Assembly: GCF_037198285.1 (NCBI RefSeq)
Contig: NZ_CP147243.1
Span: forward strand, 1,976,422 to 2,040,421
DNA: 64,000 nt
Direction: 5' to 3'
Source: Haladaptatus sp. DJG-WS-42
Lineage (GTDB): Archaea; Halobacteriota; Halobacteria; Halobacteriales; Halococcaceae
Every line of letters starts with the position of its first letter. The stretch's first letter is position 1. A program made the translations under genes and the position numbers. The notes below the pieces were generated by a model. The model was given only the letters and a program-made list of their open reading frames with translations. It searched no databases and was not told the DNA's origin. Of this stretch, positions 7,816 to 17,151 are shown in pieces.

Positions 7816-10220
7816 GCCGGTCGGAACTGACGTCCCACGAACGGGCGACAGAGCGCGACACGGCATCGGTCATCGGTGCGCGTGTCCCCAGCAAACTCGG
7901 GCGAAAGCTGGTTACGGGCCACGGCACATACGTCGATGACATCTCACTTCCCGGGATGCTCCACGGCCGGTTCGTCCGGAGCCAATACGCCCATGCGAGG
8001 GTGACGGCTGTCGATACGAGCGAGGTCGCCGCGATGGACGGCGTGGTACTCGTCTGGACTGCTGCGGACATCGACCCGTACGTCGAGCGCTTTGGCGTCC
8101 AGGTTCGAGACGAGGAGGCACTGGTCACGGATATCGCGCGATACGTCGGCGACGAAATCGCCCTCGTCGTCGCCGAAGACCGCAACACTGCGATTGAGGC
8201 GGCAGACCGTGTCCGCGTCGAGTACGAGAAACTCGATGTGGTGACCACAGCCGAAGACGCACTCGCAGAAGGCGCACCGCTCGTCCACCCGGAACTCGCC
8301 GCAGACGAGGAGTCGGGTGTCGTTGGCAACCTCGTCCGGGAGTACACGGTTCAGGCCGGGGACGTAGAAGACGCGTTCAAAACCGCCGACATCATCATCG
8401 AGGAATCGTTCCAGACCAACAAGACGAACCCGTGTCCGCTCGAACCCCACGGATGCGTCGCAGACTACAACCCCGGAACCGGCACACTGACGATATGGAC
8501 GCCGAATCAAGCACCCCACCTGTTCGTCACGACCCTCGCAAACGCGCTCGTCGGCATTGAGTCAGGAGACATCGTCTGTAAGGTTCCCGACGTTGGCGGC
8601 GCGTTCGGCGTCAAAATCGAGTCGCTCACACACGAAGTGTGCGCCGCCGCGCTCGCACGCCACCTCGAACGGCCAGTCAAAATCGTCTTAGACCGGCTCG
8701 AAGACATGCAGGTCGGCCGCGGCCGAGCCGACGAATCGTTCGACGCGAAACTCGCGGCGACCAGCGACGGGAGACTGGTCGGCATGACCGTGGACATGGT
8801 ACAGAACACGGGCGCACGCGTCGGATTCGGGCTGAACGTCGCGCTCAACCCGATGACGAACATCGACGGTCCGTACCTGATTCCGAATCAGCGTGCGACC
8901 GCGAAAGTGGTGTACACCAACCTCATGCCGTCCACCGCGGTGCGGGGGTTCGGTGACCCGCAGTTCACCTTCGTCCGCGAGCAGTTGGTGGACATGGCCG
9001 CGGCCGCCCTCGGGATGGACCCAATCGAGCTTCGTCTCAAGAACATCGTGACCAAAGACGAGATGCCCATTCGGACGCCGACGGGGCTGCTCTGGCAGAA
9101 CATCGACCTCCCCGAGTGCGTGCGGCGCGTTCGCGAGATGATCGACTGGGACGCACACACGGGCGGGTATCGCACCGACGACGGGAAGCTCCGCGGCGTC
9201 GGCTTCGCCGCCCTCGTCAAGCGCAACGGAAACCGCAACTCGCTCGGATTCGACCTCTCTCAGGCGACCGTGCAGATGGACGTAAACGGCAGGGTCACGG
9301 TGCGCACCGGCATTGCGAGCATCGGGCAGGGCACGGAGACGGGAATCGCCCAAATCGTCGCCGAAACGCTCGGCGTCTCGGTCGAGCGGGTCACGCCGGT
9401 CGTGGGCGACACCGACAGCACGCCTTACGACTTGGGAGTGTGGGCAGACCGGGGAATCGTGTTCGCGGGGTCTGCAGCGGCCATGGCTGCCGAACAACTG
9501 AAAGAGACGATTGTCACGCTCGCCGCCCATCGGCTCGGTGTTGATGAGGCTGCAATTGCCCTTGCAGACGACCGCATCTTCGAGCGCGAGAACCCCGAAA
9601 ACGGGCTTGACATCGAGGCGTTCGTCCGGTGGGCGCTGTTCGGCGGGCGCGAGAGCCGCCCGGCCGCCTTCCGTGACGGCGTGGTGTTACAGGGGCAGGC
9701 GGTGTTCGAAACGCAGGTTGCAACCACCCTCGACCCCGAGACGAACCACGGGAATCTCGGCCACTCCTACACGCACGGCGCGTTGGCCGTACTGGTCGAA
9801 ATCGACCCGGGAACGGGTGATGTCGCAGTTATCGACGTTGCGGTATCAGAAGACCTCGGGCGGGTCATCAACCCGTCGCTCGTGGAGGGGCAAGTCCACG
9901 GCTGTATCGCCCACGCAATCGGTGACGCGCTCTTAGAGCGGATGGCGTACGACGAAACCGGCATCCTCCAGAACGGGACACTCGTGGATTATCACCTCCC
10001 GACGAGCGTTGACGTGCCCATGATTTCCAACATCAGCGAGGTTGAGTCGCCGGACCCAGCGACGCACTTCGGTCAACGCGGCGTGGGTGAGAGTTCGCTC
10101 CTCCCGGTCACCGCGGCGATTGCCAACGCGATTTACGACGCGACCGGGCTCCGCTTCTGTACGCTTCCCATCACGCCAGACCAGCTGCTCGTCCGCCTCA
10201 TTGACGAAGGCGTGGCCTAA
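7812..10220 (+). CDS. molybdenum hydroxylase, molybdopterin-binding (large) catalytic subunit
   Basis: At 802 residues with a GTG start overlapping the small-subunit stop, this is the xanthine dehydrogenase-family large subunit. It shows the N-terminal hammerhead domain (GHGTYVDDISLPGMLHGRFV), a Mo-cofactor loop (VGGAFGVK), the GFGDPQ segment and, near residue 760, GVGE, which holds the catalytic glutamate. The CO-dehydrogenase-specific VAYRCSFR loop is absent, so CO oxidation is unlikely; the sequence is closer to enzymes that hydroxylate heterocycles or aromatic CoA esters. Co-location with a NicX homologue and a UbiD decarboxylase makes hydroxylation of a pyridine carboxylate plausible, but this is inference. 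Confidence 0.9.
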   Translation: MSRSELTSHERATERDTASVIGARVPSKLGRKLVTGHGTYVDDISLPGMLHGRFVRSQYAHARVTAVDTSEVAAMDGVVLVWTAADIDPYVERFGVQVRDEEALVTDIARYVGDEIALVVAEDRNTAIEAADRVRVEYEKLDVVTTAEDALAEGAPLVHPELAADEESGVVGNLVREYTVQAGDVEDAFKTADIIIEESFQTNKTNPCPLEPHGCVADYNPGTGTLTIWTPNQAPHLFVTTLANALVGIESGDIVCKVPDVGGAFGVKIESLTHEVCAAALARHLERPVKIVLDRLEDMQVGRGRADESFDAKLAATSDGRLVGMTVDMVQNTGARVGFGLNVALNPMTNIDGPYLIPNQRATAKVVYTNLMPSTAVRGFGDPQFTFVREQLVDMAAAALGMDPIELRLKNIVTKDEMPIRTPTGLLWQNIDLPECVRRVREMIDWDAHTGGYRTDDGKLRGVGFAALVKRNGNRNSLGFDLSQATVQMDVNGRVTVRTGIASIGQGTETGIAQIVAETLGVSVERVTPVVGDTDSTPYDLGVWADRGIVFAGSAAAMAAEQLKETIVTLAAHRLGVDEAAIALADDRIFERENPENGLDIEAFVRWALFGGRESRPAAFRDGVVLQGQAVFETQVATTLDPETNHGNLGHSYTHGALAVLVEIDPGTGDVAVIDVAVSEDLGRVINPSLVEGQVHGCIAHAIGDALLERMAYDETGILQNGTLVDYHLPTSVDVPMISNISEVESPDPATHFGQRGVGESSLLPVTAAIANAIYDATGLRFCTLPITPDQLLVRLIDEGVA

Positions 10221-10239
10221 CTGGCGTGTGGGGCCGGTG

Positions 10240-11457
10240 TTACGTTCTGACGAGAACTGCGAGGAGTACGCCGTAGACGAGCGCGGACAGCCCCATCACG
10301 GCGAAAATAACCGTGAAATTCGAGACGGCGAGGAGCAATCCGAGTGCGACGGGGGTGATGGTTTTGCCGAGGTTCTTTGAGATTTGGAACACGCTGACAA
10401 CGCGGGCCCGGTAGGAGGCTTCGACGGAGTTTGCGACCGCATCGGCCAGAATTGGCCCCAACAGCGAATCGACGACCGACCAGAGGACGATGAGCCCGGC
10501 GAGCCACAGCACGGACGGCGCAAACGGGATGAGCGCGGTGCCAACGGACAAGCCAATGAACAGGACGGCCAACGCGGTCAGTCTGTTGAACATGCGGAGA
10601 AGCTGATTCGCAAAGGGCGAGATGACAACGCGGACGCTGAGGAGGGCCAGTACCGACCCGGCGGCGGCCGGACTCCCACCGAGTTCACGAACGACGAACA
10701 GCGGGAGGAACGTGAGGATTCCGAACATGAAGACGAAGCGGACGAAGCCGCCCAAGACGAGCATCGTCACGGTGAGGTTCATCACCTCGCTTGAATTCGA
10801 GATAAATTGCGCGAATCGGGTTCGTGAGAACCAGTTCCAACCAACCGAGAGGTGGGACACCCGCTCTAATTCGACCGGAGGGAGATAGAAATAGACGATG
10901 ACGAACGCGAGAAACGCAGAGGCGTACAACAAAAATGCGTACTGCCAGAGGATGCCCGCGAGGAAGCCCGCAATCGGAAAGATGATGATTTGGTTGACGC
11001 CGTTCGCGCTCGCTCTGAACCCTTGGGCGGCAGACCCCCACTCGCCACTGTAATAGTCGCCGATGAGCGTAATCGTGAGCGGCATGATGCCAGCGAAGGC
11101 AATACCCTGGAAGAGTCGAAACAGCAAGATGAGCTGAAAACTGTCCACGAACGCAATGGCCGTTCCGCTCACACCGAACAGGAGGAGCGACGGGAGGACG
11201 ACTGGGCGGCGGCCATAGCGGTCTGCGAGCGTTCCCATGATGGGTGAGATGAAAATAGCTGGCAGGGTGTAGACGGTGATGATGAGGCCGAGTTGCGCCT
11301 CAGAGAGCGTGAGCGCAGAGCCAAGCGCCGGGAGCGCTGGCGAGACGACGTTCGTCCCAGTGGTTGCGATAAACGTCATTATCATAATCGAGATCAGCCG
11401 CTTATCGGAGACCAACGAGACATACGAGAGAGATCGCTGGGACTCAGCCTGCTCCAT
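10240..11457 (-). CDS. MFS transporter
   Basis: The 405-residue protein has twelve predicted transmembrane helices and the major-facilitator loop 2-3 signature GTLADRYGRRPV. The N-terminal half resembles drug:H+ antiporters of the DHA1 type (D-x-R-L-I-S... start and R-L-x-Q-G in helix 4). It is convergent with the hydroxylase operon (about 20 bp apart) and divergent from ubiX. Uptake of the aromatic acid or efflux of a toxic intermediate are both possible roles. Confidence 0.85.
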   Translation of the reverse strand: MEQAESQRSLSYVSLVSDKRLISIMIMTFIATTGTNVVSPALPALGSALTLSEAQLGLIITVYTLPAIFISPIMGTLADRYGRRPVVLPSLLLFGVSGTAIAFVDSFQLILLFRLFQGIAFAGIMPLTITLIGDYYSGEWGSAAQGFRASANGVNQIIIFPIAGFLAGILWQYAFLLYASAFLAFVIVYFYLPPVELERVSHLSVGWNWFSRTRFAQFISNSSEVMNLTVTMLVLGGFVRFVFMFGILTFLPLFVVRELGGSPAAAGSVLALLSVRVVISPFANQLLRMFNRLTALAVLFIGLSVGTALIPFAPSVLWLAGLIVLWSVVDSLLGPILADAVANSVEASYRARVVSVFQISKNLGKTITPVALGLLLAVSNFTVIFAVMGLSALVYGVLLAVLVRT

Positions 11458-11630
11458 TGATTCTAGTCATTACTCGAGGGGAGATACGGATTGCGGTGAC
11501 GCTGCTTCCATCGCCCGCGAAATCGAGGGCTGTCTTTCGATAATTCGGTGGTGGCGCGTGGGTACGATGTCCGCCTGAGACTGTCTAAACGCAAGTAACC
11601 TGTGCGCAAGCGTGTCGGCTCGACGGAACG

Positions 11631-11638
11631 TATAACCA
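11631..11638 (+). promoter_or_regulatory. TATA-like box of ubiX
   Basis: TATAACCA begins 31 bp before the ATG at 11662, the usual archaeal spacing for a leaderless transcript. This spacing, together with homology, decides the start at 11662 rather than the in-frame codon at 11602. Confidence 0.5.
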
Positions 11639-11661
11639 CCAAACAAACGATATATGCTAGC

Positions 11662-12246
11662 ATGGCAAAACGAATCATCGTCGGGATGACGGGTGCCACC
11701 GGGCAGATTTTTGGAGTGTCGGCGCTCGAACTGCTCCGGGACACTGCGTACGAATCCCATCTTGTCCTCTCCGAGGCCGGCGCGGTGACGCTGAAACAGG
11801 AACTTTCTGCCACCCCACAGGAGGTCATCGCCCTCGCCACTACGTCCTACCAGAACCGGGATATCGGTGCGTCAATTGCGAGCGGGTCGTTCGAGACCGC
11901 GGGCATGCTCGTCGCACCGTGCTCGATGAAAACGCTCTCGAACATCGCCCACGGCAACACCGGAAATCTGGTGACGCGGGCGGCCGACGTCACGCTCAAA
12001 GAACGACGGCCGCTGGTCGTGATGCCACGAGAAAAACCGTTCAACCGAATTCACTTGCAAAACATGCTGGCGGTCACGGATGCGGGGGGAATCATCATGC
12101 CACCGTTCCCGTCGTACTATCAGGGCACGAACCGCGTCGAGGAGACCACGCGACGAACCGTCGCTCGGGCGCTCAACCTGCTCGGCGTGGGCATCGAAAT
12201 CGAGGAATGGCACGGCCTCTCTGGAGCTTCGACGACCGATTCGTAA
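11662..12246 (+). CDS. ubiX: UbiX-family flavin prenyltransferase
   Basis: This 194-residue flavoprotein makes the prenylated FMN that UbiD enzymes need, joining a dimethylallyl group to reduced FMN. It shows the N-terminal phosphate-binding segment MTGATGQIFG, the middle APCSMKTLSNIAHG motif, the REKPFNRIHLQNM segment and the late PPFPSYY loop, all characteristic. The start at ATG 11662 gives MAKRIIVGMTGA, as in homologues. Having ubiX in the same locus as ubiD suggests a dedicated cofactor supply. A ThiX-type or Pad1-like paralogue remains possible, but the enzymatic class is secure. Confidence 0.92.
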   Translation: MAKRIIVGMTGATGQIFGVSALELLRDTAYESHLVLSEAGAVTLKQELSATPQEVIALATTSYQNRDIGASIASGSFETAGMLVAPCSMKTLSNIAHGNTGNLVTRAADVTLKERRPLVVMPREKPFNRIHLQNMLAVTDAGGIIMPPFPSYYQGTNRVEETTRRTVARALNLLGVGIEIEEWHGLSGASTTDS

Positions 12247-12271
12247 ACCCGAGCGAGAGCGCGTCTCACGC

Positions 12272-13174
12272 TCAGTCCGGGAATCGTCGGCGTTGGTTCG
12301 AGCGAAGTCGCACCACGAAATCTGCGGTGCGGGCTGCGACTTCACGCTCTGCACCCGTGAAAAAGTGGTCTGCCTCGATGGGATGGATTTCGACCACACT
12401 GGACTGGGTTGCCGTCAGGGCAATTTCGTTTGCCTCCTCTACCATTCTCTTATCCTCGCTGTCGTGGGGGAGCAGGAGGATGGGCACGTCGATGTGCGGC
12501 GTCCACTCAATGGTGGAACAGGCGCTTTCCGGCGCGCGGTAGGAGAGAAACGACGTCGCCGTCATGGGGATGTACTCGACCGTTCCGCCGACCGGTCGGG
12601 GAAGCGCAACGAGTTCGGTCCCACGGCCGGATTCAACGAGGCTCCGTGCGTTCTCGACGAACGACTCGTACGCGGCCGCTGCGTCGTCTGAAACCGCATC
12701 GAAATACGAGCGCGTCGTCCGTTCACGGATGTCGGCAAACGGGGCTGCGAGTACAACGGCCGTCACGTCTGCGTCTTTTCGCGTTCCTTGGTAGTAGGCG
12801 ACCTCCGTCGCGGCGAGGCTCCGCCCCCAGAGGATGATTTCATCGCAGCCTCGGTCGCGGAGAAACGCCACCGCACCATGGATGTCCCGGTCGATTTCGT
12901 CGAATATCGAGCGTTCGTACAGCTTGCCACTGTTTCGTTTATTCACCGTTAGACAGTACGCCCCCTTCCTCGCAAGGGCGTGGGCGACGGCTGCGATTCC
13001 GCCACTGAGGGCAGAACCCCGTAATCCGTGCAGGAACACAATCCCCGTTTTCTGACCTTCCAACGTGGTGCGTTCACTGGTTAGCTGAAACCCGTCGAAC
13101 GTTTGCCCGTCTTCTGCGACGTAGTTGATGGCTTCGAGGGTGATGTCTAGGGGCGTTGGCTCCATCGGTGCCAT
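12272..13174 (-). CDS. alpha/beta hydrolase
   Basis: The 300-residue protein has an alpha/beta-hydrolase core: the oxyanion-side FLHGLRGS strand, the nucleophile elbow WGRSLAA (catalytic Ser), and a C-terminal IEADHFFTGAE with the catalytic His; an Asp in LLLPHDSEDKR is the likely acid. The ADHFF pattern is typical of dienelactone-hydrolase-like esterases. I use the ATG at 13174 because the longer frame to 13303 would overlap the neighbouring gene and because a TATA-like ATTATACTGG box lies about 25 bp upstream. In a NicX-type pathway an alpha/beta hydrolase (NicD) removes the formyl group after ring cleavage; this gene is a candidate for that step, unproven. Confidence 0.8.
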   Translation of the reverse strand: MAPMEPTPLDITLEAINYVAEDGQTFDGFQLTSERTTLEGQKTGIVFLHGLRGSALSGGIAAVAHALARKGAYCLTVNKRNSGKLYERSIFDEIDRDIHGAVAFLRDRGCDEIILWGRSLAATEVAYYQGTRKDADVTAVVLAAPFADIRERTTRSYFDAVSDDAAAAYESFVENARSLVESGRGTELVALPRPVGGTVEYIPMTATSFLSYRAPESACSTIEWTPHIDVPILLLPHDSEDKRMVEEANEIALTATQSSVVEIHPIEADHFFTGAEREVAARTADFVVRLRSNQRRRFPD

Positions 13175-13253
13175 ACCTGAGTGAAGGACAAACCAGTATA
13201 ATATCCTTTGGCTGAACTCGGCTCCGAGCGAGAATGGCGGCCGCGACGGTGAC

Positions 13254-14915
13254 TCACCACACCTTCCGAGAGACGTACGCGGCTTCGGGGTCGATGACCA
13301 CATCGAGGACGGTGTGTCGGTCTGCTGTGAGTGCGTCTTCCAGTGCAGGGCGGAACGCTTCCGGGGTCTCGACGCGGACGCCGTTCACGCCAAAACCCCT
13401 TGCGATGGCGGCGAAATCGATGGGCGGATTTGTCGTCCCAACCTCCTCGTAGCCGCGGCTACGCTGGTAGTTCCAAATCATCCCGTACTTCGCGTCGTTC
13501 AACACCACCGTCACGGCGTTCGTGTCCGTCTCGACTGCCGTCGCAAGCTCCATCACGCACATCAGCATGCCCCCGTCACCGACGAGGTTGACGACCTGTC
13601 GGTCGGGGAAGACGAGTTTCGCGGCGTTGCCCGCGGGCACCGGAAAACCCATCGAATCGTACAGCCGCGAGTGTTGGAACGAATTGACGGCTCGAAACTC
13701 GAATGCGTCGTTCGGCCAGGCACCGCCCGCCGCGCCGGCGTCTCCGGTGACAATGACATCGTCATCAGCGACCGCTCGAAGCGTCTGGAGGACGAAGAGC
13801 GGGTGAATCGGCACCTGTTCACGAACCGCCTCGTAGTAGTCAGCAATCGCGTCTCGAACGCGCTCAGCCTCCGCGAGAACGTTCTCACGGTACTCGGTAG
13901 CCGTCTCGCCGGGGTCACGCTGTAGCTCATCGCGGGCAACGCGAAGCGTGGTGTGGAGGTCACCAGAGACGACGGCGAATGCCGGAATACGAGTCGGTTC
14001 TCGCGGGCCAGTTGCGAAAAACACGAGTTCCGCTTCGTCGGGCGTGCGGTCGTCAAGAACGGCGGCTTCGTGAGAGTCCACGCGGACGCCGAGCGAGAGC
14101 ACCGTCTCGGCAGTTCTGAGCGCCACACTGGCAGCCGGATGGTCGGCCATTCCGACGCTCCCTGCGTACAGACGATGGTCGTTCGGGAAGGAATCGGGGT
14201 AATGGCGCGGACAGACGACGGGACAGTCGAGTGCCTCCGCGATGTCCACCACGATATCGCCCGCGAACGCTCGCGAGACGCCCTTGCCGACGTACAGGAC
14301 GCGCCGGTTTCGTCCACGGAGCGCATTCAGCGCCGTCACCACCGTGTCCGGTGCGACCGGGGCGTCGTCGTGGTGCGTCCACGCAAAGCGTGACTCGGGG
14401 AGTTCGACCTCGCCCATGAGAATCTCCTCGTCAATGCCGACGAAAACCGGCCCGGGTCGGCCACTCGTTGCGACGTCAAACGCGCGATTGAGCGTTTCGG
14501 GGAGGCGTGTCGCGTCGTGTACCTGCGTGCTCCACTTGGTGGCGTCGTCGAACACGTGCGCGAGGAGGTGTGGGTCGTCAACTCCGTGCAGCGACTCGGG
14601 TGGCGCCGTCTCGGGGAGCACCGCGCTGATGCAGAGGACGGGCGACATCGCGGCGTACGCCTGTGCAATCCCGGTCAGCGCGTTCGTCCCTCCCGGCCCG
14701 GCAACCGTGAGAACGACCCCCGGGTCGCCGGTCAACCGACCGTACGTGTCTGCCATGACCGCTGCGTTGTACTCGTGGCGGGCGGTGATGACCGCCACAC
14801 CGCGCGTTGTGAGCCCCTGGGCGATGCTTACCGTCTGATTCCCGAGCAGGGTGAACACGTGTGTGACGCCGTTTTCAGCAAGCACGCGCGCAACGGCGTC
14901 TCCTCCTGTTGCCAT
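13254..14915 (-). CDS. thiamine-diphosphate-dependent enzyme (acetolactate synthase / benzoylformate decarboxylase family)
   Basis: This 553-residue protein has the three-domain plan of ThDP enzymes. The N-terminal domain holds the catalytic Glu48 in the HEYNA motif, followed by the GPG-G-TNALTGIA loop. The C-terminal domain carries GDGGMLM ... LND, the Mg-ThDP binding motif. Similar proteins include acetolactate synthases, benzoylformate and oxalyl-CoA decarboxylases and sulfoacetaldehyde acetyltransferase; substrate cannot be settled by eye. There is no ilvN-type regulatory subunit gene nearby, and the enzyme sits in a catabolic locus, so decarboxylation of a 2-oxo acid intermediate is more likely than branched-chain amino acid synthesis. 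Confidence 0.85.
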   Translation of the reverse strand: MATGGDAVARVLAENGVTHVFTLLGNQTVSIAQGLTTRGVAVITARHEYNAAVMADTYGRLTGDPGVVLTVAGPGGTNALTGIAQAYAAMSPVLCISAVLPETAPPESLHGVDDPHLLAHVFDDATKWSTQVHDATRLPETLNRAFDVATSGRPGPVFVGIDEEILMGEVELPESRFAWTHHDDAPVAPDTVVTALNALRGRNRRVLYVGKGVSRAFAGDIVVDIAEALDCPVVCPRHYPDSFPNDHRLYAGSVGMADHPAASVALRTAETVLSLGVRVDSHEAAVLDDRTPDEAELVFFATGPREPTRIPAFAVVSGDLHTTLRVARDELQRDPGETATEYRENVLAEAERVRDAIADYYEAVREQVPIHPLFVLQTLRAVADDDVIVTGDAGAAGGAWPNDAFEFRAVNSFQHSRLYDSMGFPVPAGNAAKLVFPDRQVVNLVGDGGMLMCVMELATAVETDTNAVTVVLNDAKYGMIWNYQRSRGYEEVGTTNPPIDFAAIARGFGVNGVRVETPEAFRPALEDALTADRHTVLDVVIDPEAAYVSRKVW

Positions 14916-15035
14916 TGCTGTATGTTACCATGTGGGTGCTCAAAAAGCTACCAGTTTGTGTGAAGACACCTACCCGGGGCAGTGCCCACTCAGAACGCCG
15001 ATTTCACGGTCGTCGATTCGGCGGCTGAAACGGGT

Positions 15036-16115
15036 TTAGTCGTCGGCCGGAGCCACGAGCGATTCGCGGACGACCTCACCTTTCTCGACGACGGCGTCGC
15101 CGTCGAGATAGACCGAACAGTTCTTCAATGCGATGTCGTAGTGGCAGTTCGTGTAGCGCTTGTCGTGAACGTTCGGGCCGGTGCTCCAGAGCATGTTCCC
15201 TTCCCAGACGCGCCCTTCGTTGGCACTGACGCCCGTCACGTCGGGTTTGCGGTCGTGGATTGCCATGTCGTAGAACGTTCCATTGGGATTCAGTCCCCAA
15301 CCGAAGTGACTCGTCGCGTACACGTCCGCGTCGTCGTAACTCGCCATGTGTCCGCGCATCAACTCGGCGTCGCCGCCGTCACCGTTGATTTTGACGATCA
15401 TGCTATCCTCGATGACGCACTCGACCTCGCTTTGGATGTAATCGCTGAACGGGACGACGTTGTAGTCGCCGGGGGCGATGACGACAGTTCCGTTCACCTC
15501 GGTTGGATAGTTCGACACCATCTGTTGGCCCCACACGTCCCACTTCCCTGGCTCATCAACGAATCCATAGGAGTCGAATGCGGTGTCGGAACGAACCTGC
15601 ATCGTGACGTCGGTGCCGTACTCGGACGTGACTTGCATCTCCGTCGCGTTCGCAAGCATCTCAGCGTGGCGCTGGACCCGTTCTTTGACCGCGGCGGCGT
15701 CTGCCGCAGACCACGGCATCAGCCGCCGGAGGTAGAACGGTTCGCGCGCACCGACGCGGAGAATGCGTGTTCCCGCCCCTCGAATCTCGCCGCGTTCTGG
15801 GACGTGGATGAACCCTTCGAGGGTGAAATCGAACACCATGTCCGCCGCCTTGCACGCCTCGACCGGGCCACGCGAGAGGCGAAGCGTTCCGCCCTGTCCA
15901 CCGGTAAGTTCGGAGCCGACTTCGTTGCGACCGTATTCGGGCACTTTGATTTCGAAGACATCGGCACCGAGTAGTTCCGCACCCGCAAAACACGCTCCGA
16001 CGTACTCTCGCGGACTCATCACGTCTGTTACGACGGCAACCGTTTCGTCGGCTTGTACCTTACAGTGTTCCATCTGCCGAGCGAATAGCGGCACTAACAG
16101 CCCTGTCTCGACCAT
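15036..16115 (-). CDS. nicX: NicX-like 2,5-dihydroxypyridine 5,6-dioxygenase
   Basis: The 359-residue protein belongs to the M29-aminopeptidase-like family that includes NicX, the Fe(II) enzyme opening 2,5-dihydroxypyridine to N-formylmaleamate. Recalled landmarks of bacterial NicX are present in order: YGFVDEPGKWD, SHFGWGLNP, IHDR, STGPN and CHYDIALKNCSVYLD. His270, His325 and Asp327 align with the iron ligands I recall for Pseudomonas NicX (His265, His318, Asp320), with nearly the same spacing. It is divergent from aspartate dehydrogenase. A leucyl aminopeptidase is the alternative within the superfamily, but the C-terminal half fits NicX much better. The exact hydroxypyridine substrate in this archaeon is not shown. 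Confidence 0.82.
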   Translation of the reverse strand: MVETGLLVPLFARQMEHCKVQADETVAVVTDVMSPREYVGACFAGAELLGADVFEIKVPEYGRNEVGSELTGGQGGTLRLSRGPVEACKAADMVFDFTLEGFIHVPERGEIRGAGTRILRVGAREPFYLRRLMPWSAADAAAVKERVQRHAEMLANATEMQVTSEYGTDVTMQVRSDTAFDSYGFVDEPGKWDVWGQQMVSNYPTEVNGTVVIAPGDYNVVPFSDYIQSEVECVIEDSMIVKINGDGGDAELMRGHMASYDDADVYATSHFGWGLNPNGTFYDMAIHDRKPDVTGVSANEGRVWEGNMLWSTGPNVHDKRYTNCHYDIALKNCSVYLDGDAVVEKGEVVRESLVAPADD

Positions 16116-16291
16116 TATGACCTATAAATGGTGGTATACTTATCTAAAGATTATGTCTCATGTTGGCACACTATTGTTTCTAAGCCAATTTTCTGGCGCG
16201 AACTATCCGCCGTAACGCCGGTCTAACGGCAATTACCCGGCATTTCGAGGTGAGCGAAATTCCTATCCATTCGAGCGGCGAGTACAGCAGT

Positions 16292-17116
16292 ATGTCACTT
16301 CGTATTGGCTTAGTCGGCTGTGGAACCATTGGTACGGAACTCTCGACTGCGATTCTCGACGGGACGCTTGACTGTCGCCTCGCCTGCGTGCTCGATCCGG
16401 GCGGCGAACGGTGCGCTGCCCTCATCGAGCGATTCGATGCCGACCCGCCGATGCGCGTTGAAACGGTGGCGGAACTGGTCGCCGAGGTTGACCTCGTGGT
16501 CGAGGCTGCGAGCCAAGCCGCGGTGGCCCAAATCGGCGTCCCGGTTTTGGCACAGGGACGTGACCTCTTGGTGTTGAGCGTGGGGGCATTGGCCGATGCA
16601 CCGCTCAGGAGACGCCTCTTCGAAACCGCAGACCGCTCCGGGGCAACGATTCACATTCCCTCTGGCGCAATCGCCGGACTCGATGCCGTGAAAGCAGCGG
16701 CGCTCACGGATGGTCTCGACACGGTTTCGTTGACCACGACGAAGCCTCCCGCTGGACTTGCGGGTGCGCCGTATCTCGTAGAGAACGACATTGACCTTTC
16801 GGGGCTTACCGACCCGCGGGTCGTGTTTGAGGGCGTTGCGACCGTCGCCGCGAAGGCGTTTCCTTCGAATATCAACGTCGCAATGGCGCTCAGTCTCGCG
16901 GGAATCGGCCCCGATAAGACGCGCGTTCGCATCATTGCCGACCCAACCGAGGAGACCAACGTCCACCGAATCGACGCGACCGGTACGGTGGGTGAGATTC
17001 ACACCGAGGTGAGAAACGTGCCGTCACCGACCAACCCGAAAACCAGCTATCTCGCTGCCCTCTCGGCTATCGAAAAACTCCGCAGTTTGGAAGCCACCGT
17101 TCGCGTTGGTACGTGA
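16292..17116 (+). CDS. nadX: L-aspartate dehydrogenase (NadX-type)
   Basis: This 274-residue Rossmann protein starts MSLRIGLVGCGTIGTEL, the dinucleotide-binding loop, and continues with the DUF108-type C-terminal domain: IPSGAIAGLDAVKAA, the TTTKPPAGL segment, FPSNINVAMALSLAG and the late E-T-N-V-H-R-I-D stretch that holds the probable catalytic His. It interconverts L-aspartate with iminoaspartate/oxaloacetate and ammonia using NAD(P). I start at ATG 16292 because the upstream extension from 16250 is not family-like. Its usual job is NAD synthesis, but no nadA or nadC is nearby; in this locus it may instead assimilate or release nitrogen during ring catabolism. Confidence 0.88.
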   Translation: MSLRIGLVGCGTIGTELSTAILDGTLDCRLACVLDPGGERCAALIERFDADPPMRVETVAELVAEVDLVVEAASQAAVAQIGVPVLAQGRDLLVLSVGALADAPLRRRLFETADRSGATIHIPSGAIAGLDAVKAAALTDGLDTVSLTTTKPPAGLAGAPYLVENDIDLSGLTDPRVVFEGVATVAAKAFPSNINVAMALSLAGIGPDKTRVRIIADPTEETNVHRIDATGTVGEIHTEVRNVPSPTNPKTSYLAALSAIEKLRSLEATVRVGT

Positions 17117-17151
17117 GATTCCGCCCTTACGGGGTTTGTCTGCTCGTCGGC

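Noticed and set aside
6449-10220. CO dehydrogenase identity of the molybdenum hydroxylase
   Set aside because: The large subunit lacks the active-site loop VAYRCSFR that marks true CO dehydrogenases, and the setting is aromatic catabolism.
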